From: Candidatus Babeliales bacterium | GTDB taxonomy: Bacteria > Babelota > Babeliae > Babelales > JANWKD01 | DNA: 13,880 nucleotides | Reading direction: 5' to 3' | Assembly: GCA_025451595.1 (NCBI GenBank) | Contig: JANWKD010000062.1 | Location: 1 to 13,880 of the forward strand | Part shown: positions 1-7,157 of the stretch, piece after piece | Numbering within the stretch: the stretch's first letter is position 1 | How the letters are laid out: each line of letters opens with the position of its first letter | Notes under the pieces: model-generated | Database searches by the model: none | Seen by the model: the letters and a program-made list of their open reading frames with translations, nothing else | Told to the model about the DNA's origin: nothing | Position numbers and translations under genes: made by a program

Positions 1-942
1 AGCCCAAAGCTCCAGGCAAATTTTGTCATTGGCCTAACCATGCTTACGATAGGTTTATTTAAAAAACTGTTTTTTGCCGACAACCTTTCTGGGCTCTCTA
101 AAATAATCTTTACTGCGGCTAACACTGGCGATATTACGACGATTGATGCGTGGCTAGCGTCACTTGCTTATACTTTGCAAATATAGTTTGATTTTTCGAG
201 CTATACTGATATGGCGATTGGTCTTTCAATTTTATTTGGTGTGCGTTTGCCAGTAAACTTCAATTCGCCGTATAAAGCAACCAGCATAATTGAGTTCTGG
301 CGTCGCTGGCATATGACGCTCTCGCGCTTTCTGCGTGATTATCTCTATATCCCATTGGGTGGTAATAAAAAAGGGCAAATTCGACGTTATATTAATTTGA
401 TTCTAACAATGCTTCTTGGAGGACTTTGGCATGGCGCTGGATGGACTTTTATCATTTGGGGCGCACTCCATGGCTGTTACCTTGCGGTAAATCATATTTG
501 GCGTTTTATTGCGCAGGGATTCCACTGGAGTGTGCCCAAGCATTTGTCTAAGCCAGCTTCAATGTTAGTTACTTTTATATGTGTCATGATTGCTTGGGTA
601 TTTTTTCGTGCGTCTAATACCGAAACAGCGCTAACTATCTTACGCTCTATGTTTGGCGCGCATTCGCACATACCTGTGGCGCAAAATTTATTATTCAGTG
701 ATAAACTAATTTTAGTCATCCTATTATTCGTTGCGTGGCTATTTCCTAATTCCTTACAGATCATTGGTCGCTATGAAATTGCATTAGGAAATTCAGCAAT
801 CATGACAAATGTCGTGCCCAAATGGTATCAGTGGCGTGCCACATCTATCCATGCGATATTGGCAGGGTGTATGCTAGCCATTGCATTGTTGGGTGTGCTT
901 GCCGTGGGAGATGGAGCCCAGTTTTTATATTTTGAGTTTTAA
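1..942 (+). pseudogene. MBOAT O-acyltransferase (AlgI-like), 5'-truncated by the window edge and interrupted by an in-frame TAG
   Basis: AlgI/DltB/PatA-type membrane-bound O-acyltransferases carry acyl groups across the inner membrane for transfer to extracellular glycans. The frame is open from base 1 and reads through family-typical sequence (ending LAYTLQI) to a TAG at 184-186, then continues in the same frame with FDFSSYTDMAIG, FNSPYKATSIIEFWRRWH, FLRDYLYIPLGGN and the LWHGAGW motif holding the presumed catalytic histidine (codon 430-432). The family normally reads QIYFDFSGYSDMAIG here, so the TAG replaces a conserved tyrosine; both flanks keep one frame, pointing to a single substitution and not an indel. 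An in-frame ATG at 211 could restart a 243-residue C-terminal fragment that keeps the WHG histidine but lacks the N-terminal helices. The stop at 940-942 lies 3 bases before the SGNH partner gene. Family assignment is firm; whether it is a true pseudogene, a sequencing error or a suppressed stop cannot be decided from the sequence. Confidence 0.85.
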
Positions 943-945
943 TTT

Positions 946-1953
946 ATGCGCAATTATTTACATTTATTTTTATTCTGCTGCGCTTGTATGCTTTGTCTTA
1001 TGACATTTCTTTATACCCCAAATGAAGACCATATTGGCGCTATTAGCTTGCATAACGATACAACTTGGTATATGAATTTCAGGCGAGCAAACTCAATGCA
1101 ATTCCAAGACCGAGACGTATTGTACCACCGTATAGGAAAATCAATTAAACATGCTAAAAAGGCCGATATTATTATACTTGGCCATTCAATGGCTTTGTTC
1201 GGCCTTGATTGGCAGATGCTTAATGCTTTTGCCAAAAAAAATCACGTTCGAATCTATAATATGGCTTCTGCAAGTGATGCAAGTGGCGAATTTTCATTGC
1301 GTATAATTGAAAAATATCATATTCATCCTTCAATTTGGATTATAAACGCAGATGATCATGAAAATAATTTTTTTAAAGTAGTCCTGCAAAATACGGATAT
1401 AGGGACTGCAGCTTATGTTGTTAAGTACTCACGTTGGCAAGCATTTAAAAATATCCTCTCTAAAAATATTACCTGGAAAACTGAACTTTTATTCAGGCAA
1501 ATTATGCCAAAAAAAGTAATTGATGTTTTTTATCCAAATGAATCCATTTTTAATTATCGCTCAATTACTACCGGCAATTGGAATAATGAAAATTGGCCTG
1601 GCTATAGTGCAAAGAATGACACTTTTAAGAATGATCGTGAACCAAATTGTCACATGGCGCAAGATGAAGCGCTTTGGGCTACTCAATATATAAAACGCCT
1701 TAAGCAGGGTGATGTCATATTAACACTGGTTCCCTATATTAAATCATGCCGGCCCCGTGTTAAGGAGCTAGCAAATTATTTGAAAGTCCCGTTTATTTCT
1801 ATAGATTGGCAAGGAATGACCAGCGTTGATCACGGTGGCCACTTAGATAGTGCAGGTGCGAAAATGTTTACATCCGCCTTACTTCAGCAATTAGAGAAAA
1901 ATCCAGATTTTAAAAAATTAATACTTAAACGATCTAGTGTAATTAAACATTGA
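946..1953 (+). CDS. Membrane-anchored SGNH/AlgJ-like partner of the MBOAT acyltransferase
   Basis: A 335-residue protein with one N-terminal hydrophobic segment (about residues 3-23), so probably a periplasmic domain tethered to the inner membrane. The motif DIIILGHSMALFGLD (about 74-88) resembles block I of SGNH/GDSL hydrolases, with Ser81 as candidate nucleophile. NMASASDASGE (about 105-115) fits the following block, and DHGGHLDSAGA near 295-305 supplies the C-terminal Asp/His pair. In AlgI/AlgJ-, DltB/DltD- and PatA/PatB-like systems such a protein takes the acyl group delivered by the MBOAT protein and transfers it to the glycan. The start is 3 bases after the MBOAT stop with only a weak GAG upstream, which suggests translational coupling; the amber codon upstream could therefore lower its expression. 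Overall similarity to named families is low by eye; the superfamily is likely, the exact substrate is unknown. Confidence 0.7.
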   Translation: MRNYLHLFLFCCACMLCLMTFLYTPNEDHIGAISLHNDTTWYMNFRRANSMQFQDRDVLYHRIGKSIKHAKKADIIILGHSMALFGLDWQMLNAFAKKNHVRIYNMASASDASGEFSLRIIEKYHIHPSIWIINADDHENNFFKVVLQNTDIGTAAYVVKYSRWQAFKNILSKNITWKTELLFRQIMPKKVIDVFYPNESIFNYRSITTGNWNNENWPGYSAKNDTFKNDREPNCHMAQDEALWATQYIKRLKQGDVILTLVPYIKSCRPRVKELANYLKVPFISIDWQGMTSVDHGGHLDSAGAKMFTSALLQQLEKNPDFKKLILKRSSVIKH

Positions 1954-1975
1954 GAGAGATAAAAAAGGATCAATA

Positions 1976-3145
1976 ATGAAGACATTAAACCCGCTTACTG
2001 GATTGCGGGGCATCGCTGCCTATTCAGTCCTGATTGCGCATGGAATAAGCGCCTCTTTTTCTTATAGCGGTATTAATTTGGCGCAGCCGTTTGCGTTGCG
2101 TCTGGCATACTTTGGCATGTCTCTCTTTTTTGTCTTGAGTGGGTTTGTTATCCATTATAATTATGCAACATTGATTAGATCCGAAGGGGTAATGCTGGGC
2201 GGTTATCAGTTTATAGTAGCAAGAATTGCTAGATTGTATCCTCTTTATGCATTGGTAATTTTATTTTCGTTAGATAGCATACCAAGCGCCATTTTTTGTA
2301 ACAAGAAATTGGAGGCGCTAAGTTATTTAACACTAACGCAATCGTGGTTCAATTTAGAAACAACTATATTTCCGCCGGCATGGTCGATTAGTACAGAATG
2401 GTTTTTTTATTTAGCATTTATTTTATTATTACCTCTTTTTGAGAAAATACGTCGACCTCTGATCACATTAGTCATTTTTTTAATATTAACTTTTTTATTA
2501 TTGCCATATTTAATCAAATATCAAATAAGTTTAGATAGTAGCCAAACTGACTGGATAATTTATTTTTCTCCTTTTACCCGTATATTTGATTTTATTGCTG
2601 GGAATTTAGCGTCAGTATTATATTTATCTTATCAAGATTCTCAGCGAAAAATAGGAAGATCCGAATTTATAGGGTTGTTATTTTGTATCTTCTGGTGCGC
2701 TATCATTATTGTATTTAATCCATTAAGATCTGGCAAATTTTCCATTCTAATCTCAAACTTCATATTTGTGCCGGCTATTGCTCCCTTGCTCTTGTATTGT
2801 TGTCGATATAATACTTTCGTGAGCAGACTACTTTGTAGTCGCCCACTTATGTTTATTGGCGAGATTAGTTATTCCGTCTACTTGTTAGGATTTATGATTA
2901 TAGTTGGCGTGTCATCAAACTACGTTTGGTATCATGCTACTAATATGGCTTATATTAATTCATGTATTAAAATAATTATAATAATCACATTTACCACTTT
3001 TATTGCTTATGGTAGTTACAACCTTTTTGAAAAACCAGCACGCTTATGGGTTAGAAAGATTTTTACCTTGGGCAAGAAAAAAGAAATAACTGAAATGATT
3101 CCAGAAAATTCTATTTTGCAATTAACGCAAGAAACGCCTCCTTAG
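1976..3145 (+). CDS. Acyltransferase family 3 (OafA-like) integral membrane O-acyltransferase
   Basis: A 389-residue polytopic membrane protein of the acyltransferase-3 family, which acylates (usually acetylates) sugars of O-antigen, capsule or other surface glycans at the inner membrane. The N-terminus carries the family signature LTGLRGIAAYSVLIAHG, with Arg11 and His22 in the usual R-X10-H arrangement. FFVLSGFVIHY follows at 51-61, then the RIARLYPLY motif at about 83-91 and AWSISTEWFFY at 135-145. About ten hydrophobic helices fill the length, and there is no C-terminal SGNH domain, so this is the short form. A clear ribosome site (AAGGA at 1965-1969, 6-base gap) fixes the ATG. It lies 22 bases after the SGNH gene, so it probably belongs to the same operon. 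It is a clear paralogue of the convergent gene at 3187-4392. Confidence 0.9.
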   Translation: MKTLNPLTGLRGIAAYSVLIAHGISASFSYSGINLAQPFALRLAYFGMSLFFVLSGFVIHYNYATLIRSEGVMLGGYQFIVARIARLYPLYALVILFSLDSIPSAIFCNKKLEALSYLTLTQSWFNLETTIFPPAWSISTEWFFYLAFILLLPLFEKIRRPLITLVIFLILTFLLLPYLIKYQISLDSSQTDWIIYFSPFTRIFDFIAGNLASVLYLSYQDSQRKIGRSEFIGLLFCIFWCAIIIVFNPLRSGKFSILISNFIFVPAIAPLLLYCCRYNTFVSRLLCSRPLMFIGEISYSVYLLGFMIIVGVSSNYVWYHATNMAYINSCIKIIIIITFTTFIAYGSYNLFEKPARLWVRKIFTLGKKKEITEMIPENSILQLTQETPP

Positions 3146-3151
3146 TATATT

Positions 3152-3188
3152 GGGGTTAGTGTTTGCAATTTTGCAAATTCCCCTTTTT
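3152..3188 (+). terminator. Probable intrinsic terminator of the block A operon
   Basis: Seven bases after the acyltransferase stop, TTTGCAA (3162-3168) can pair with TTGCAAA (3171-3177), flanked by GGGG (3152-3155) and CCCC (3180-3183), with TTTTT at 3184-3188. The stem is interrupted by unequal unpaired stretches and the loop is tight, so it is imperfect. Polarity fits the + strand operon; on the - strand no T-run follows the hairpin. The T-run overlaps the stop codon of the convergent gene. Confidence 0.45.
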
Positions 3189-4392
3189 AGAGTGGTGACC
3201 TTACAGTTTCCAATACAACCTCAGGAGTATTTTCATATTGCGGTTTTTTGGCCAGTAACTTTGATTTTAGCCAGCGTTGTGCTGGAATTTCTAGCATTAA
3301 ATAGCTTCCATAACCAAAGACAGTTGCTAATATCACAATTAAAATAGTTTTTATAATTGCATTCATCGGTGACAACCAAGTGCTATTACTCAAAACAAAT
3401 GAAGATAGAAAAATCGACATAACTGCAAATTGAAACACCCAGACAGAATAACTAATTTCACCAAAAAACATCATGTAACGCTTACTCAAAAAATTACTTA
3501 AACTCGTATGATAACGACAGAGCAAAATTAGCAAGGGCGCAATAGCAGGGGCGAAGATAAAATTAGGAAGAAAATTGGCAAAAAAATTACTTGGAAAAGC
3601 ATTTAATCCGATACCGATAAAGCACCAGATTACACACGCAAGTGTATAAATATTTACAGCGAAAGAACTTAGAGGCTTATGCGCCCCCGCAAGGTACAAT
3701 TGAGATGCCAAAGCTCCAGCGATAAATTCTAATACTCTTATATAAGGTGAAAAGTATGTCAACCAATGCCAAATAGGAGCACTTATCGGCATTCCTTTCA
3801 AAGCTAAAAAAGGCGTAAGAATATTAATTACTGGATCTTTTAGGCTGAATATTATTGCTAAAATAATAGGTGTTACTATCAAAAAAATGATAAGCGCTCG
3901 AAATGAATTTCTGATTCTTGTTACGGAGCCTGAAAATAATATAAATGTTATGTAAAAGAACCATTCTGCACTTATGGGCCAAGAATGCCCAAACAATACC
4001 CCATTGATACCCTCAATGTTAAACCATGTTTGCGTTAAGGTAATATCAGAAATAGCTTGCCACAAATTATCAAAATTATTGCTTGGCAATGAACCCAGCG
4101 ACATTACTATGCCAAATATATATAAGGGATACAATTTTGCAACTCTTGCAGTCATGAAACGATAGCCACCAGATACAATCCCTTCAGAGCGTATAATATT
4201 TGAATAGTTATAGTGAATCACGAACCCACTTAGCACAAAGGTTAACGACATTCCAAAATGCCCAAGGCCAAACGTTAAATCTGATAACAATTGATGACCA
4301 GGATAAATGAATGAATAATGAATTGCATGAGCAACCAACAATGAATAAGCCGCCACACCACGCAATCCAGTCAGCGCGTTTAATTTTTTCAT
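3187..4392 (-). CDS. Acyltransferase family 3 (OafA-like), paralogue of the gene at 1976-3145
   Basis: A 401-residue polytopic inner-membrane protein of the acyltransferase-3 family, expected to acylate a glycan. It repeats the signatures of its convergent neighbour almost position for position: LTGLRGVAAYSLLVAHA with Arg11 and His22, TFVLSGFVIHYNY at 51-63, ARVAKLYPLY at 82-91 and WPISAEWFFY at 138-147. In the RXXR-type motif the second arginine is lysine here (RVAK against RIAR in the paralogue). It is somewhat longer than the paralogue in the middle loops, where it may select a different acceptor. AAGGAG at 4398-4403 with a 5-base gap fixes the ATG. It starts 28 bases after the stop of the large membrane protein at 4421-7018 and is almost certainly co-transcribed with it. 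The two acyltransferases end tail to tail, 41 bases apart. Confidence 0.9.
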   Translation of the reverse strand: MKKLNALTGLRGVAAYSLLVAHAIHYSFIYPGHQLLSDLTFGLGHFGMSLTFVLSGFVIHYNYSNIIRSEGIVSGGYRFMTARVAKLYPLYIFGIVMSLGSLPSNNFDNLWQAISDITLTQTWFNIEGINGVLFGHSWPISAEWFFYITFILFSGSVTRIRNSFRALIIFLIVTPIILAIIFSLKDPVINILTPFLALKGMPISAPIWHWLTYFSPYIRVLEFIAGALASQLYLAGAHKPLSSFAVNIYTLACVIWCFIGIGLNAFPSNFFANFLPNFIFAPAIAPLLILLCRYHTSLSNFLSKRYMMFFGEISYSVWVFQFAVMSIFLSSFVLSNSTWLSPMNAIIKTILIVILATVFGYGSYLMLEIPAQRWLKSKLLAKKPQYENTPEVVLETVRSPL

Positions 4393-4420
4393 TATGGCTC
4401 CTTTTAGCTTTAGACAGACA

Positions 4421-7018
4421 TTAATGTTTCGCAGATACTAATAAATTATTGGGCTCTTTCCAAGGAAATTTGATTGGGGATAAATGAGCACCCTGATTTT
4501 TTATTTTTGTCATAAACTGATTAAGATACACAAGAGACTGTCTATATTTAAATGCGGGATCTTCTTTTTCTCCTAACCGGTTAGCATAAGCTTTAACAAA
4601 TGCATCAGTCACGGGGTGATCAGAGGGGTTTTTCCAAGTCAGCAGGTACGTTTTTCCATCTGTCCATTTAATAGTAAAGTGTTTCTTAATATTCTCAGTA
4701 TTAAATAAAGGACTATAGGGTAAGAAATCACATAGTGGATATTCGCTTAGAAATAAAAAATAATTTAATCCTTCTTGTTGAAGAATATTTTTTGCTATTT
4801 CCGGTGTTCCATTAAGAATTTCATTCATTCGCGATGAAAATTTAAAAGAAATAAAACTTTCAACCTGGCACTCAGGTGCCATACAGTAAGAAACAACTGT
4901 TGTGCTCCAGACTCGTTCACCACGTGGCACTTGTTGCATTGCCTGCCAAGTTCCGGGATGGATGCCACCAAAAGGAAAGCCTAATAATTGTTTAGAGTAA
5001 GCTTCAGCTAAACTTATCTTGCTAGATAAAAAAATTGCTGGAGATGTTGATATGGTTTTAGCATTGGTAAACCAATTGGGCCATGACATTAGGACGCTGA
5101 CAATTAAGATGATAGGCATAATTTGTCTTGAGAAATGGTTGCTTAATCTTGAGCTTGAATTGATGTTAATTAGCCAACTCCATGAAGCAGAACAAACCAC
5201 AAGTATCAAAGGAACAAAAAATGTACTGAAGCGCAAAAATGAACCCGCTTGAGGCGTGTGTCCAAAAATTACTGACAAAGCAATGAAAGTTATAAATATA
5301 GTAATAAGGTCATGAAAAATATGATTTTGGATTGCGCAGAACCTAATAGAGTCAGTCTGTATTTTATGCTTAGCTCTAAGTTGAGTTATCAAGCGTGGAG
5401 TAAAGTAAAGTGCCGTGATAAAAAGGATTGAATAGAAAAATTTGTGCTTTCCAATTTCTAGCAAGGAAATAAATTGTTTAATTACTGCAAGACTGGAATT
5501 CATTCCTATAAAAAATAGGAGAATAACAACAGAAAAAGAAAGTAATAAATAGATAAGATGCTTAAGCGTAAATTGTGACTTCAATATATTGACAATTAAA
5601 AACATATAAAAAAACAAAGGAAAAACCATGCTCATCAAAGCAATTGAAAGAAAATTAGCCCTTGTATATGAAATTAATTGCTGATAAACATCTGTAAAAG
5701 CCCATGGAGTGACAAGGTAACCTAAATTATGCCTTATCCACGCAACCTGCATAATGTTAGGTAATACCCCCCATTGATCCAATTTCTCAATGTTAGCAAA
5801 CCGCCACATTTGGTCAATTAATTGATCCGTAACAAGACCAGTTACAACGTAATTTAGTAGAAAAATTCCACAAGTAGTAATGAAAAGTGCCATTGAAACT
5901 AATGGCAGTGCTTTGGCATCAGCCTTATTTTTATTAAAAACAGCTTGGATTATTTTAATGCCGAGAAAAGCTATAAAAAATATTGATATTGCCTGTGTTA
6001 AAATGGCCGCGCTTATCAATGTTGAGGCAAGACAAATATAAACAGCTTGTTTGCCCGAATTTTTCTGAAAATGTGTCATTGATACTGACCATATAGCCAA
6101 AACGACTAATGCGCTGACTTCTTCGTGAATTTTTTGGAACTCTCCACCGCTACTATCTACAATTGAGAATAAATTATAGAAAAGATATATTGAGGCGCAA
6201 AATAAAGGCCATAATGTCTGTGGGGAAAGACGTCGAGTAAGGGAATAAAGCGCTAGCGATGCGGTGGCCACACAAACAAAAACCATCAAAGAGGGGGACA
6301 GAGGGTCAGTAAGAAGTATTCCAAGAAAATGAAGACCTGCTCCTTTCGAATAATAATAGTGGTACCACACGTCGTTGGGTGCTAATCCATGTTGCTTAAT
6401 GACAGTCATGTAATAATAAAAATAATGGGTGAAATAATCATGGCCGCCACTGGGATATAAACCACGAACTAGTAATACCCACATCATTATAAATATGATA
6501 CTCAGGTGGGAAAACAACTGAAGTCGTGATGAAAATGATTGTTGATTGGCTTGATAAATCTGACGACCCACAGTGCGTAGAGAATTTTCAAGATGGCGGG
6601 ATGACATCAGAAGGATGGCCAGGCATATTATTACCATAACAGATGGATAATACAAATTAAAAATACCCAACAGAAGCATACTTAGATGCCAGATACCTAC
6701 GCCTGTACCGAATCCTAGGACATACCGTTCTATGTAGGTAAGCTGATTGAATGATCCAATTGATGTGACTGTAAGTAAAAACAGATACCCAGTTGCATAA
6801 ATAATCCAGCTAATCAAAAGAACAAATAAAAATCTAAAAAAATTGTAAAATAAAACAATGCTGCCTTGATCAAAGAAGTGCCGATGATAGACATCCATCT
6901 TGCCAAACCAAAAAATAACCCCTAAAAAAATAGCTGCTGGTAAGCACCTGTATAAGGCAGAAGAGAAAGTTGTGGAAATCCGATGTGGATAATAAGACTG
7001 ATTTTGTTTAATTTCCAT
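4421..7018 (-). CDS. Large polytopic membrane protein, probable GT-C-type glycosyltransferase
   Basis: An 865-residue protein with a dozen or more hydrophobic segments, beginning near residues 27-38, and a soluble C-terminal part of roughly 180 residues (about 680-865) that would lie in the periplasm. After a helix at about 172-185 comes a polar loop rich in Asp, His and Tyr: GGHDYFTHYFYYY (191-203) and PNDVWYHYYYSKGAG (214-228). An early extracytoplasmic loop with a catalytic acidic residue (Asp194 or Asp216 here) is the layout of GT-C enzymes that use polyprenyl-phosphate sugars. I do not recognise the specific family, so a flippase or polymerase-like role remains possible. The C-terminal domain has three cysteines (in SYCMAPEC and PLCDF), which could form a disulfide outside the cytoplasm. 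GGAG at 7024-7027 with a 5-base gap supports the start. It heads a two-gene - strand operon. Confidence 0.6.
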   Translation of the reverse strand: MEIKQNQSYYPHRISTTFSSALYRCLPAAIFLGVIFWFGKMDVYHRHFFDQGSIVLFYNFFRFLFVLLISWIIYATGYLFLLTVTSIGSFNQLTYIERYVLGFGTGVGIWHLSMLLLGIFNLYYPSVMVIICLAILLMSSRHLENSLRTVGRQIYQANQQSFSSRLQLFSHLSIIFIMMWVLLVRGLYPSGGHDYFTHYFYYYMTVIKQHGLAPNDVWYHYYYSKGAGLHFLGILLTDPLSPSLMVFVCVATASLALYSLTRRLSPQTLWPLFCASIYLFYNLFSIVDSSGGEFQKIHEEVSALVVLAIWSVSMTHFQKNSGKQAVYICLASTLISAAILTQAISIFFIAFLGIKIIQAVFNKNKADAKALPLVSMALFITTCGIFLLNYVVTGLVTDQLIDQMWRFANIEKLDQWGVLPNIMQVAWIRHNLGYLVTPWAFTDVYQQLISYTRANFLSIALMSMVFPLFFYMFLIVNILKSQFTLKHLIYLLLSFSVVILLFFIGMNSSLAVIKQFISLLEIGKHKFFYSILFITALYFTPRLITQLRAKHKIQTDSIRFCAIQNHIFHDLITIFITFIALSVIFGHTPQAGSFLRFSTFFVPLILVVCSASWSWLININSSSRLSNHFSRQIMPIILIVSVLMSWPNWFTNAKTISTSPAIFLSSKISLAEAYSKQLLGFPFGGIHPGTWQAMQQVPRGERVWSTTVVSYCMAPECQVESFISFKFSSRMNEILNGTPEIAKNILQQEGLNYFLFLSEYPLCDFLPYSPLFNTENIKKHFTIKWTDGKTYLLTWKNPSDHPVTDAFVKAYANRLGEKEDPAFKYRQSLVYLNQFMTKIKNQGAHLSPIKFPWKEPNNLLVSAKH

Positions 7019-7023
7019 TACAA

Positions 7024-7027
7024 CTCC
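7024..7027 (-). promoter_or_regulatory. Ribosome binding site fixing the start of the 865-residue membrane protein
   Basis: GGAG on the - strand, 5 bases before the ATG at 7016-7018, inside the divergent intergenic region. Confidence 0.65.
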
Positions 7028-7066
7028 AAGAAAAACATCTGTCTACTTCAATGGGCAAGCATCCGT

Positions 7067-7095
7067 AGTATGCTGATTTTTTTTGTGCATAACAA
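7067..7095 (-). promoter_or_regulatory. Candidate sigma70-type promoter for the leftward operon
   Basis: On the - strand, TTGTTA (7090-7095, 4 of 6 to TTGACA) and CATACT (7067-7072, 4 of 6 to TATAAT) are separated by exactly 17 bases, the spacer containing an A8 run. A transcript from here would have a leader of about 40 bases before the ATG at 7018. It lies just upstream of, and back to back with, the rightward promoter at 7111-7139. Matches of this quality occur by chance in AT-rich DNA, so the context carries much of the weight. Confidence 0.4.
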
Positions 7096-7104
7096 GACAT
7101 CGGT

Positions 7105-7149
7105 AATGATTTGCATGGTCTCTCTTAGGGAGTTATACTTCGGCTTATT
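7105..7149 (+). repeat. 45-bp direct repeat, copy 1, containing a promoter
   Basis: Identical to 8680-8724 at 42 of 45 positions (mismatches at 7108, 7120 and 7121), with an offset of 1575 bases. Each copy lies immediately upstream of a GT-C-like membrane protein gene. The core, from the TTGCAT hexamer to CGGCTTATT, is fully conserved apart from two adjacent bases. I found no third copy in the window. Confidence 0.9.
7111..7139 (+). promoter_or_regulatory. Sigma70-type promoter inside repeat copy 1
   Basis: TTGCAT (7111-7116) and TATACT (7134-7139, 5 of 6 to consensus) are 17 bases apart. Transcription would start near 7146. The spacer holds CTCTTAGGGAG (7122-7132), whose CTC and GAG ends form a short inverted repeat that could bind a regulator. 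The same arrangement recurs at 8686-8714, which strengthens the call. Confidence 0.6.
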
Positions 7150-7157
7150 CGTAGCCA

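Noticed and set aside
1..942. Frameshift as the cause of the broken MBOAT gene.
   Set aside because: Sequence on both sides of the TAG is in the same frame and the residue count to the conserved motif is unchanged, so a substitution is enough.
3150..3347. A 65-residue + strand open frame after the first acyltransferase.
   Set aside because: It lies almost wholly antisense to the C-terminal part of the second acyltransferase and is its shadow; it also spans the probable terminator.
7105..7149. JUMPstart/ops element of polysaccharide operons.
   Set aside because: The GGCGGTAGCGT core is absent; only position and role are similar.
7115..7150. A conserved leader peptide starting MV[S/T]LRELYFGLF in both repeat copies; in copy 2 it ends at TGA 8732-8734, just before ATG 8736.
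   Set aside because: No ribosome site precedes either ATG, and both ATGs overlap the -35 box of the promoter in the repeat, so a transcript from that promoter would not contain them. In copy 1 the frame runs on into the next gene without family-like sequence.
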